Of a DNA stretch of 32,785 nt, positions 24,589-32,322 are shown one piece after another. The notes under the pieces are model-generated. The model saw only the letters and a list, made by a program, of their open reading frames with translations, did no database searches and had not been told where the DNA came from. A program made the translations under genes and the position numbers. Source of the stretch: a bacterium (lineage in GTDB: Bacteria; Bacteroidota; Ignavibacteria; Kapaibacteriales; UBA2268); contig JAUIIX010000037.1 of assembly GCA_030431515.1 (NCBI GenBank), positions 1 through 32,785 of the forward strand, in the 5' to 3' direction. Each line of letters opens with the position of its first letter. The stretch's first letter is position 1.

Positions 24589-25344
24589 TTACTTAAATTC
24601 CAAAGGTATGCTTAGAATAAATGTAATATAAGATTTAGGATTTCCTAAATCTTTAATTTCTATGTCTTCTAATAACATTACACCTTCAATTTCCATTATA
24701 AAGCTATTTTTTCTTTTCTCTTTAAAATTTATTCTAAGTAAACTATTTTGAGATACTTTTGAAAAGTATTCATTCTTAGAGTTTGTTGTAATTGCAGTAA
24801 AATAATGAAAAAAACCAGGATTTTGCCCAAATGGTAATAGTATAGTTTCATTATCAAAATTCAAATAACGAGTGTTGATTAGTAATTTAAATAGCCATTC
24901 ATCTCTTTTTTCATTTCTATAGTTTGTTCTAGTAAAATTAAAATTAGTATGTATTAACACATTGTCTTCTAAACTATCTAAATATAATGTTCCATTTATC
25001 AAATTACTAACTTCATTCATCGAATAAGTTTTAAGATAACTCTTTAAATCATCTCCATCATACCAATATTCAGTTAATTGTACATTATTATTTATAAATA
25101 ATTCATATAGTTTACGTTCTTTAGTTATGTAAATAGTATCATATACTACATCAGTAATTGTATCATGAACAATTTCTGTTTCTACAATAATTGTAGTATC
25201 ATTTATAAAAACAGTATCACGAACCATCTCTGAGATTATTCGGTTTTTATCATCTTCAAAATCAATAGCATTCTGAGAATCACAAGCAATGATAATCAAA
25301 GTTACAAAAGTTAAAAATAATATTTTTAGATTCATTTTATTCAT
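24589..25344 (-). CDS. Lipoprotein of unknown function in a sigma/anti-sigma operon
   Basis: A 251-residue protein with a hydrophobic N-terminus and lipobox (I-I-A-C, Cys21), so probably membrane-anchored and periplasmic. Residues ~40-75 are a repeating Thr/Val/Asp/Ile stretch (I-V-H-D-T-I-T-D-V-V-Y-D-T-I), a spacer often found in Bacteroidetes lipoproteins. The remainder is strand-like with no motif I recognise. It begins directly after the anti-sigma-like gene (TAAATG) with GGAAAA as ribosome-binding site. It is therefore the third gene of the ECF sigma operon and plausibly part of the envelope response the sigma factor controls. Confidence 0.65.
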   Translation of the reverse strand: MNKMNLKILFLTFVTLIIIACDSQNAIDFEDDKNRIISEMVRDTVFINDTTIIVETEIVHDTITDVVYDTIYITKERKLYELFINNNVQLTEYWYDGDDLKSYLKTYSMNEVSNLINGTLYLDSLEDNVLIHTNFNFTRTNYRNEKRDEWLFKLLINTRYLNFDNETILLPFGQNPGFFHYFTAITTNSKNEYFSKVSQNSLLRINFKEKRKNSFIMEIEGVMLLEDIEIKDLGNPKSYITFILSIPLEFK

Positions 25345-26667
25345 TTATTTTCCTAAATTCACTCCAACTCCTATTGATCCAACGAACTTATTACTATTAT
25401 ATTTCTGATTATCTTGAGAATAAGTAAGATTAGAGTATTCGCCTAATAGTTGAAAATAAAGTTTATCAGTTAAGTAAATATTAGCTCCTGCACCAAAACG
25501 AGTAACATTCCCACCACCATTTAAATCATAACCATAACTTGCTTGAGTCATAGGTTCGATATTAATATATTGTGTGTTAACCTTCAAATAATCAGGTGAA
25601 TATCTAAGCAAAGCACTAACAACATTAAATTCTGGTTTTTGAAAATATTCAAAATTTCTTCCATTTTTGTCAATATAATTGAAATTTTGATAATAGCTTT
25701 CATTAGTAAAATTTCCACCTAAATAAAACTCACTATTAACATTATATATAAGAGTAAATTTTCCATTATTAATTTGACTGTAAGCTCTGTTCACAACTAT
25801 TTCTTGTTGTGAATTATTATTTATAAGTTGAAAATTTCCTTCTATAGAAACAGGTAAATCCAGTCCACTACTAAACTGAGAAAAACTTCCAACAAATACT
25901 TTTTGACTTGGAATAGTATTCATATTTGGATTATAATTTAGATTGCTTCTATTTTCAATAATTGAACTATTATTAATTACAACTAAATCATTAATATCAC
26001 TAAGATTTAGTTTCTGATTTGAAGCTAATAATACATTGTTTTGAAGATTCTCAATTTTATTTATTAATGCAATTGCTTTTTCTTTTTCTTTACCTTTTAG
26101 CTTTAAAGTATCAATAGTAAATATAAAATTGTTTTTATGAACTACTTTTTCAATTGTTTGAGGAGCTTCATTTTTATTAGGATTATTATTAGATAAATTA
26201 CTTAATTGATTATTAATTGTATTATCATTTTGCTTAGTTAAGGTATTAGAAACAGTAACTTTGCTTCCACCTTCTTCATCATACCATTCGATAACTTCTA
26301 ATTTAAGTAAAGTCGCAAATGTAACTAATGAAACTAAAAGAGTAGATATAACTGATTTTGCAGCAGTCCCAGTGAAGAAATTAGTAAGTGTTTTAAAAAA
26401 AGATGTAGAAGCTGAAGATGTAACAGTATTACTGGCAGCAGTTATAGCCGCAGCAGAAATACCAAGTTTTGCAAAAATATTCATTGTAGATTGAGGATTT
26501 GGAGCAAACCCTTTCAAATCTTTAACAAAAGCATTTTTTAGTGCTATTTGCTGTTTAAATTCAGACCTTAGTTCTTCATTCTGACTTAATAGATTGAAAA
26601 ATGCTTCCTCTTGAGCAGGATTCATTTCACCATCTAAATATTCAATTATTAAAAATTCTTGTTCCAT
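25345..26667 (-). CDS. Anti-sigma-factor-like membrane protein with beta-barrel-like C-terminus
   Basis: A 440-residue protein directly downstream (11 bp) of the ECF sigma gene. The first ~45 residues (Y-L-D-G-E-M ... E-E-A-F-F-N-L-L ... N-E-E-L-R-S-E-F) look like a helical anti-sigma head without the zinc-binding His-Cys-Cys set. A transmembrane helix lies at about 103-122. Next are an Asn/Ser-rich linker and, from about residue 265, a domain of alternating beta strands. The last strands (F-G-A-G-A-N-I-Y-L-T-D-K-L-Y-F, then G-S-I-G-V-G-V-N-L-G-K) resemble a small outer-membrane barrel of the OmpA/porin type. In known systems the anti-sigma binds its sigma factor in the cytoplasm until a periplasmic signal arrives. 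An anti-sigma joined to a barrel-like domain is unusual. Confidence 0.65.
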   Translation of the reverse strand: MEQEFLIIEYLDGEMNPAQEEAFFNLLSQNEELRSEFKQQIALKNAFVKDLKGFAPNPQSTMNIFAKLGISAAAITAASNTVTSSASTSFFKTLTNFFTGTAAKSVISTLLVSLVTFATLLKLEVIEWYDEEGGSKVTVSNTLTKQNDNTINNQLSNLSNNNPNKNEAPQTIEKVVHKNNFIFTIDTLKLKGKEKEKAIALINKIENLQNNVLLASNQKLNLSDINDLVVINNSSIIENRSNLNYNPNMNTIPSQKVFVGSFSQFSSGLDLPVSIEGNFQLINNNSQQEIVVNRAYSQINNGKFTLIYNVNSEFYLGGNFTNESYYQNFNYIDKNGRNFEYFQKPEFNVVSALLRYSPDYLKVNTQYINIEPMTQASYGYDLNGGGNVTRFGAGANIYLTDKLYFQLLGEYSNLTYSQDNQKYNSNKFVGSIGVGVNLGK

Positions 26668-26678
26668 AATAATACCAA

Positions 26679-27239
26679 TTAACTCGTGATTTCATTTAAA
26701 TAAGGTTTCAATAAGTCTTTTACTTTCTTTTTTGCTCTACATACTCTGGTTTTTGCATTTATCGCCGTGATATTTAGAACTTTTGCAATTTCTTCATACT
26801 CTAAGCCATTATATTCTCTAAGAATTAATGCTTCTTTGTAATCGTCTTCTAATAAATCAACTGCCGTATTTACAAATTCTAAAAGTTGTCTATTCTCGTA
26901 ATTTTGAACATCATAAGATAGAAATTCAAGTTCAGTAATATCTACTTTATGTTTTTGATTTCGTTTATGATTTAGACACAAATTTCTAGCAATTTTTATT
27001 AAATAACCAGCAATATTCGTATTTACTTTTGGGTCAACAGATGCGTAAAACTTAATAAATGTTTCTTGAAAAACATCATCTGCGATAATTCTATCATTTA
27101 ATATCTTAGTGCAGTAAGCAATCAAACCATTTGAGTAACGTTGATAAAACTCCATAAAGGCACTATCGGAATTTTCACCTTTTTCCGACATTACAAGAGC
27201 CAGTTCTATATCGCTATATTTAGAAAAGTCTTTTTTCAT
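26679..27239 (-). CDS. ECF-family RNA polymerase sigma factor
   Basis: A 186-residue group IV sigma factor. Region 2 (about 20-90) has the D-D-V-F-Q-E-T-F-I-K-F-Y core-binding signature and I-A-R-N-L-C-L-N-H-K-R. Region 4 (about 125-180) has the helix-turn-helix L-R-E-Y-N-G-L-E-Y-E-E-I-A-K-V-L and V-C-R-A-K-K-K-V. Regions 1 and 3 are absent, as in ECF factors. It leads an operon with the anti-sigma-like protein and a lipoprotein, pointing to envelope stress or surface sensing. The target promoters cannot be read here; a palindrome (27282-27291) lies 43 bases upstream. Autoregulation is likely by analogy only. Confidence 0.9.
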   Translation of the reverse strand: MKKDFSKYSDIELALVMSEKGENSDSAFMEFYQRYSNGLIAYCTKILNDRIIADDVFQETFIKFYASVDPKVNTNIAGYLIKIARNLCLNHKRNQKHKVDITELEFLSYDVQNYENRQLLEFVNTAVDLLEDDYKEALILREYNGLEYEEIAKVLNITAINAKTRVCRAKKKVKDLLKPYLNEITS

Positions 27240-27281
27240 TTTTGTTTTGTCAACGTTTATAATGTAAATTACACATAAAAC

Positions 27282-27291
27282 ACGAATTCGT
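27282..27291. promoter_or_regulatory. Palindrome upstream of the ECF sigma gene
   Basis: ACGAATTCGT, a perfect 10-bp palindrome with higher GC than its surroundings, 43 bases before the sigma gene ATG. It may be an operator or part of the promoter, but could be chance. Confidence 0.25.
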
Positions 27292-27322
27292 TACAAATTA
27301 TACTAATTTTGTTCAATACTTT

Positions 27323-27351
27323 AAAAAAAAAGCTGCCTTAAAAAGACAGCT
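27323..27351 (-). terminator. Intrinsic terminator of the pseudo-receiver gene
   Basis: On the minus strand AGCTGTC pairs with GGCAGCT (one G-U) around a seven-base loop, followed by nine T. It lies 36 bases after the stop of the 27387-28616 gene. Confidence 0.8.
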
Positions 27352-27386
27352 ACTCTAAATTTAATAAAATCTCATTTAAAATAACA

Positions 27387-28616
27387 TTATTCAACTTTTG
27401 TTCTTTCTTCTTTTGAAGCAATATCAAAGATATATGGAGAACCAACTATACCTTCTTGACTATTTGCAGCTTTTAATTTACTTAAATTTTCAACAGTTAA
27501 TTGAGTCCCTCTTCCTAATAACACAAAACCGGCTTTAGTTAATATATTCCGAGATAAAGTCATACCTTCAGTTAATTGTGTTATAGCCATAGGTACTTCT
27601 TGTTTAGAACCATCTTTATTAGTTTCGGCAAGATACTGATCAAAAAAAGCAACAACATTAAAATCATAAAGTCGTTTTACTTCATTTACAATTGTATCCA
27701 TAGCTTTATCTGAATTTTTTTCTTTCTTTAAAATATCAAAATAATCAGAAACAACTCTTAAAATCCGACTTCCCAAAGGAATTTCCCAAATTTTCTTTCC
27801 ATCAGGGAAACCAGTTCCATCAAAGTTTTCATATTGATGTTTTAATATTTCAGCGACTTGATCGTATCCTTTAATCTTAGAAAATATAAGGTTGTTTGTT
27901 TCAGGTATTAAAGTCATATCCTGGCTTGTTAAACGACCATCAGTCATTACTGGTTCGTTAATAGTTTTATCATCTAGAATAATTCTACCAGTTTTAACTA
28001 ATTTAGAAGAGTTAATAATTGTAATTTTTTCTTCATTATCTTTTTTTGTTAATAATCTTTCACACAGCCAAGTAGCAGCATTTTCGATTAAAATAATTTC
28101 TTCAGCTGCATCAGGAATTCTTTTAACAATAATTGAATCTAAAATATCTTTTATTTTTAATATTTCAACATCAAAAGACTTTTTTAAATCTAAATATTTA
28201 TCTTCAAAAGCAACAACTTTAAATTGAGCTTCAATTAATAAATAGGAATTTCTCAATTTCGGAATTAAATTTTCAAAAGAATATGGCTTTAAAATAAAAT
28301 CAGAAACTCCTTCTTGAAGTGCTTTTATTTTTATTTGGTCATTATCTTCTTTCATTGATAAAATATAAATGCAGTTGGCTAATTTTAATTCTTTTACTTG
28401 TTCTAATAATTTAATTCCATTATAATCAGGTAATTGTAAATTAGATACTATAATTGCATTTTCACCATGTGTCTTTATTATTTCTAAACCTTTTTGAGCA
28501 GTCGTAGCAATATGAATAGGAGAATTTTTGTAGATTCTCTCTATAATTTTTTGAAGAATTCCAAGCTGTACGCCCTCATTTTCAACTAATATGAATTTAA
28601 TATTGTTCTTGTCCAT
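27387..28616 (-). CDS. Response-regulator-like protein with degenerate receiver and degenerate HD-GYP domain
   Basis: A 409-residue cytosolic protein. The receiver-like domain (about 1-125) keeps E12/E14 of the acidic pocket, Ser87 and Lys110, but Asn59 stands where the phosphorylated Asp should be (S-N-L-Q-L-P-D). After a helical linker, residues ~190-330 resemble HD-GYP c-di-GMP phosphodiesterases: D-G-T-G-F-P-D-G and E-I-P-L-G-S-R-I-L-R-V-V-S-D-Y-F are clear. However, the H-D-x-G-K position reads V-K-T-G-R and the H-H-E before D-G-T-G reads Q-Y-E, so the metal ligands are gone. A final domain (about 345-400) has the L-T-E-G-M-T-L-S ... G-x-x-L-L-G-R-G-T-Q-L-T pattern common in HD-GYP proteins. 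It is probably a non-catalytic c-di-GMP or protein-interaction module. It is divergent from egtB (63 bp) and has no kinase nearby. Confidence 0.75.
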   Translation of the reverse strand: MDKNNIKFILVENEGVQLGILQKIIERIYKNSPIHIATTAQKGLEIIKTHGENAIIVSNLQLPDYNGIKLLEQVKELKLANCIYILSMKEDNDQIKIKALQEGVSDFILKPYSFENLIPKLRNSYLLIEAQFKVVAFEDKYLDLKKSFDVEILKIKDILDSIIVKRIPDAAEEIILIENAATWLCERLLTKKDNEEKITIINSSKLVKTGRIILDDKTINEPVMTDGRLTSQDMTLIPETNNLIFSKIKGYDQVAEILKHQYENFDGTGFPDGKKIWEIPLGSRILRVVSDYFDILKKEKNSDKAMDTIVNEVKRLYDFNVVAFFDQYLAETNKDGSKQEVPMAITQLTEGMTLSRNILTKAGFVLLGRGTQLTVENLSKLKAANSQEGIVGSPYIFDIASKEERTKVE

Positions 28617-28679
28617 TTGTAAAATTAAGAAAAATTGATTAATTTTAAAATTAATATTTAAAAAAAATTATAAAAGTAC

Positions 28680-29915
28680 ATGTATCCAAACTTATTATTA
28701 AAATATATTGACATAAGAAAAGCGAGTATCAAGTTAATAAAGTACCTCTCTGTAGAGGATTGTATGATTCAATGCAATCCTGATTCTTCACCTATAAAAT
28801 GGCAATTAGGTCATACAACATGGTTCTTTGAAAGCTTCGTTTTATTAAAATATTATAAAAATTACAAACCTTTTAATCTTGCTCTACATCAAATTTTTAA
28901 CAGTTATTATGAAAGTAAAGGAAAGAAAATCCATAAATTGAAAAGGAATATTCTTTCTCGTCCAAGTTTTGAAACAATTATTTCTTACAGAGATTATGTA
29001 GATAAACATATACAAGAAATGTTAGAAGTTGAAAATAAAGATATTGATTTTTTAGTTCAACTTGGATTACAACACGAACAGCAACACCAAGAATTAATGT
29101 ATGCAGATATCAAATCAAATCTATTTGAAAATCCAATAGATTGTATTTATCATAAAACTGATAAAATTTTATCAGAACATTCTGAATTAGATTTTTTAAA
29201 AGTTAGTGAAGGTTTATATGACATTGGAGTAGAAAATGAAGATGAATTTTACTTTGATAATGAACAAAAAAATCACAAATATTATATAAATGATTTTAAA
29301 ATCGCAAATAGATTAATCACAAATGGTGAATATTTAGAATTTGTAAAAGAAGGATGTTATGATGATGCACTTCTTTGGCATTCTGATGGTTGGGTCTTTA
29401 ACCAAGAAAATGATTTATGTATGCCTTTTTATTGGGTAAAAATTGACGAAGAATATTATGAATATGAATTACATGGGATTGAAAAATTAGATTTAAATGC
29501 ACCAGTTAAACATATAACTTATTATGAAGCATGGGCATTTGCAAAATGGTTTGGTGGTAGATTACCTACAGAATTTGAATGGGAAACAGCAGCAAAAAAA
29601 TACAATAATGTAAAAAATCATAATTTACTTGATTACGATAAAATGGACGCTTATTTAGAACCTGTAAGTAGAAAAGGTGATAATCAATTTATAGGTGGTG
29701 CTTGGGAATGGACTGAATCTGCTTATTTGCCTTATCCTGGATATAAGCAAGATAAAGGTGCCTTAGGTGAATATAATGGTAAGTTTATAGTTAATTATAT
29801 GATTTTAAGAGGTGGATGTTCATATACTCCAATATCTCATATCAGACATAGCTATAGAAACTTTTATTACCCAGATAAAAGATGGATGCTTTCTGGAATA
29901 AGAATAGTAAAATAA
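28680..29915 (+). CDS. egtB: Ergothioneine biosynthesis sulfoxide synthase EgtB
   Basis: A 411-residue non-haem iron enzyme that joins a thiol (gamma-glutamylcysteine or cysteine) to trimethylhistidine with O2. The N-terminal DinB-like domain supplies the iron ligands: His45 (Q-L-G-H-T) and His132/His136 (Q-H-E-Q-Q-H-Q-E). The C-terminal formylglycine-generating-enzyme-like domain (about 175-411) has G-R-L-P-T-E-F-E-W-E, G-G-A-W-E-W-T, R-G-G-C-S-Y and R-H-S-Y-R-N-F-Y. Length fits stand-alone EgtB, not the fused OvoA. EgtD follows 28 bp downstream. egtA, egtC and egtE are not in the window. The ATG at 28680 has no Shine-Dalgarno site. Confidence 0.9.
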   Translation: MYPNLLLKYIDIRKASIKLIKYLSVEDCMIQCNPDSSPIKWQLGHTTWFFESFVLLKYYKNYKPFNLALHQIFNSYYESKGKKIHKLKRNILSRPSFETIISYRDYVDKHIQEMLEVENKDIDFLVQLGLQHEQQHQELMYADIKSNLFENPIDCIYHKTDKILSEHSELDFLKVSEGLYDIGVENEDEFYFDNEQKNHKYYINDFKIANRLITNGEYLEFVKEGCYDDALLWHSDGWVFNQENDLCMPFYWVKIDEEYYEYELHGIEKLDLNAPVKHITYYEAWAFAKWFGGRLPTEFEWETAAKKYNNVKNHNLLDYDKMDAYLEPVSRKGDNQFIGGAWEWTESAYLPYPGYKQDKGALGEYNGKFIVNYMILRGGCSYTPISHIRHSYRNFYYPDKRWMLSGIRIVK

Positions 29916-29943
29916 GATTTAAAAACAAAGAAAAGAAAATATT

Positions 29944-30888
29944 TTGGATATTGAATTCGCTGAATTAGTAAAAAAAGGTTTATCTGCTAAAAATAAATAT
30001 TTATCTTCTTTGTATTTCTATGATGACTATGGTAGTCAGTTATTTCAAATGATAACAAAACTACCTGAATATTATCTCACGAAATGTGAATATGAAATAT
30101 TTGAAACTCAAAAAGATAAAATATTAAAGAGTTTCTTAGGTACAGACGATAATTTTAATTTAATTGAACTGGGAAGTGGTGATGGTCATAAAACCAAAGT
30201 ACTTCTTAATTATATCATAGAAAAAGAAGTTGATTTTGTATATAAACCTAATGATATTTCAATTGAAGCTTTAGATAGTTTAGATAAAATATTAAAAGAA
30301 GAGTTTAAGTTAATAAAAATTGAAAAACTTGTAGGAAATTATCATAAGGTATTAGACCAAATAGAGTTTAGTAAGGAAAAAAACATAGTTTTATTCCTGG
30401 GTTCTAATATAGGTAACTTTAATTATCAAAAATCTATAAACTTTTTTAAGTTTATTTCGTCTAAATTAAAAAAAGAAGATTTATTCTTAGTAGGATTTGA
30501 TTTAAAAAAAGACCCTAAAATTATTTCAAATGCTTATAATGATAGTCAAGGAATAACAGAAGCATTTAATTTGAATATCCTGACTCGAATTAATAATGAG
30601 TTTGGTGCAGATTTTGATATTAATAATTTTAGTTTCTATTCTTATTATAATCCTGAAACTATGGAATATAAAAGTTACATTATTTCAAATAAAAAACAAA
30701 ATGTAAATATTTCAAAATTAGAATTTGAAGTTGATTTTGAATATGGAGAAAGTATATTTACAGAATTGTCACAAAAATTTGATTTAGAAAGGATTAATGA
30801 TATGGCATCTAAATCTGGTTTAAAAATAAAAGATCAGTTTTATGATTGCCGTTCTTATTTTGTTGATATTTTATTTGAAAAAATTTAA
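29944..30888 (+). CDS. egtD: L-histidine N-alpha-methyltransferase EgtD
   Basis: A 314-residue SAM-dependent methyltransferase that makes hercynine (trimethylhistidine) from histidine, the substrate of EgtB. Signatures: Y-D-D-Y-G-S-Q-L-F near the N-terminus, P-E-Y-Y-L-T-K-C-E, the SAM site I-E-L-G-S-G-D-G (74-81), F-L-G-S-N-I-G-N-F, and the D-L-K-K-D-P ... A-Y-N-D ... G-I-T-E-A-F-N stretch typical of this family. The start used is TTG at 29944, with AGAAAAG upstream; no ATG fits the full domain. It sits directly after egtB in a plus-strand run. A weak AT-only hairpin (30891-30911) follows the stop. Confidence 0.9.
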   Translation: MDIEFAELVKKGLSAKNKYLSSLYFYDDYGSQLFQMITKLPEYYLTKCEYEIFETQKDKILKSFLGTDDNFNLIELGSGDGHKTKVLLNYIIEKEVDFVYKPNDISIEALDSLDKILKEEFKLIKIEKLVGNYHKVLDQIEFSKEKNIVLFLGSNIGNFNYQKSINFFKFISSKLKKEDLFLVGFDLKKDPKIISNAYNDSQGITEAFNLNILTRINNEFGADFDINNFSFYSYYNPETMEYKSYIISNKKQNVNISKLEFEVDFEYGESIFTELSQKFDLERINDMASKSGLKIKDQFYDCRSYFVDILFEKI

Positions 30889-30950
30889 ACAATCTTTTTT
30901 TATTTAAGATTTTCTCTTTATTTTGCATAATATAATTAAAAGAAATTTAT

Positions 30951-31391
30951 ATGGAATTTTACTTTACAGATTCAGATATTGAAATAATATCAAAAACTTT
31001 AGACATAAAGATTGATAAAGGCGAAGATAGTTACAGTTGGCAACAAAGTAATAAATCCAGCGGGCAATCTTTATTTGTATCTATTTACAACAATTCTCAA
31101 GTGTCAACTGAAAGAAAAGGTGTACTTGTTTCAGTTCAAAGTAATCATGGTTACTTTGAATTGCACGATTGTTCTGCTTACTTAGATTTCGAAAATTCAG
31201 AAATAATTTTTATACACTCAACTGATGATAAATTAACTACATTAGTAGTTGGTAGAAATTGTTCTTGTAATATGTATGCAAATATCAGTAAGCACTTGTT
31301 TGAACAAGATATATCGCAACTTGACAATTCAATGATTATGTCATTTATGCAGCTTTCTATCACTGAAGGATTATTATTAGATGCCGAATAA
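30951..31391 (+). CDS. Conserved-looking small protein of unknown function, overlapping ybeY
   Basis: A 146-residue soluble protein with no signal peptide and no membrane segment. The N-terminal half is polar; the centre alternates strands (V-L-V-S-V-Q-S and I-I-F-I-H-S-T), with three cysteines (H-D-C-S, N-C-S-C-N) around residues 74-106; the C-terminus looks helical. I do not recognise a family. Its last four codons overlap the start of ybeY by 11 bases in another frame, so the two are co-translated. This hints at a link to ribosome or RNA maturation, but the overlap is the only evidence. Confidence 0.6.
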   Translation: MEFYFTDSDIEIISKTLDIKIDKGEDSYSWQQSNKSSGQSLFVSIYNNSQVSTERKGVLVSVQSNHGYFELHDCSAYLDFENSEIIFIHSTDDKLTTLVVGRNCSCNMYANISKHLFEQDISQLDNSMIMSFMQLSITEGLLLDAE

Positions 31392-31818
31392 TTTGAATGA
31401 AAAATATTTAATTAATGTTTTTAATTCAAGTAATAGGAAAAAATTACCGATAAAGAAAATATCTCAATATTTAGAGAATGTTTTAAAAGGTGAATCTATT
31501 TCTAATGCTATCATAAATGTTATTTATGTAGATAATGATGAGATTTTAAGATTGAATAAAGAATATCTTTCTCACGATTATTATACTGATGTAATAACAT
31601 TTTCATTATTAGAAGAAGAAGAAGGTATAGATGGGGAAGTGTATATATGTGTAGATGTTGCAGAAGAGCAAGCAAACAATTATAATGTTAGTTTGTCTAA
31701 TGAATTATTTAGACTTGCAATACACGGAACTTTACATCTATGTGGATATGACGATGACAATGAAGAAAACAAATCTAAGATGAGAGATTTAGAGAACTTA
31801 TACTTAGGGATAAAATAA
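31381..31818 (+). CDS. ybeY: Endoribonuclease YbeY
   Basis: A 145-residue metal-dependent RNase for 16S rRNA 3'-end maturation and ribosome quality control. The family site H-G-T-L-H-L-C-G-Y-D-D is present near residue 118: two His ligands are kept, while the third His of the usual H-x-x-x-H-x-x-x-x-x-H is Asp, a variant I recall from Bacteroidetes YbeY. The Y-L-S-H-D-Y-Y-T-D-V-I-T-F-S segment upstream of it is also typical. It starts inside the preceding gene and ends directly against the Smg-like gene (TAAATG). Confidence 0.93.
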   Translation: MPNNLNEKYLINVFNSSNRKKLPIKKISQYLENVLKGESISNAIINVIYVDNDEILRLNKEYLSHDYYTDVITFSLLEEEEGIDGEVYICVDVAEEQANNYNVSLSNELFRLAIHGTLHLCGYDDDNEENKSKMRDLENLYLGIK

Positions 31819-32274
31819 ATGTACGAAAGAATAGTTGAAATAATTACTTACGTTTTATCAGAATTAAAGCAAAATAAAAAAATTAGTGATATTGATTTGA
31901 ATGATTTAGAAACAAAAGGTTATTCAAACTCAGAAATCTCTACAGCATTTTCTTGGTTAGTTGATAGATTAGAATTTTCAAATAAATCTCCTAATTTAAA
32001 CTTAGAATCAGAAAATTCATTTAGAATTTTACACGATGCAGAAAAAGATCTTTTTACTGAAGAAGCATGGGGAGAGTTAATCCAAATGCAAAGTATCGGA
32101 ATACTAAATGTTAATCAAATTGAGTTGATAATTGAAAGAGCATTGCTAAGTGGGATTTTCAAAATTGACTCCTTCTTTCTTAAAAATATGATTGCCTCAT
32201 TCATATTTAATGCTACAAATTCATTGATGCCTGGAAGCAGAGTTTTGCTTAGTGGAAATGATACTATTAATTAA
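31819..32274 (+). CDS. Smg/DUF494 family protein
   Basis: A 151-residue helical cytosolic protein. The pattern matches the Smg (DUF494) family: N-terminal Y-E-R-I-V-E-I-I-T-Y-V, then G-Y-S-N-S-E-I-S-T-A-F-S-W-L, then F-R-I-L-H-D-A-E ... E-A-W-G-E-L-I-Q-M-Q-S-I-G-I-L, and I-E-R-A-L. The molecular role of this family is not established; in E. coli smg lies near the tRNA-modification gene tsaC. Here it starts immediately at the ybeY stop codon and is followed by fumC 48 bp later. Confidence 0.8.
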   Translation: MYERIVEIITYVLSELKQNKKISDIDLNDLETKGYSNSEISTAFSWLVDRLEFSNKSPNLNLESENSFRILHDAEKDLFTEEAWGELIQMQSIGILNVNQIELIIERALLSGIFKIDSFFLKNMIASFIFNATNSLMPGSRVLLSGNDTIN

Positions 32275-32322
32275 AGTCAAAAAAACCTTTTCAAATATTA
32301 AAAAAAATAATATAGGATAACT

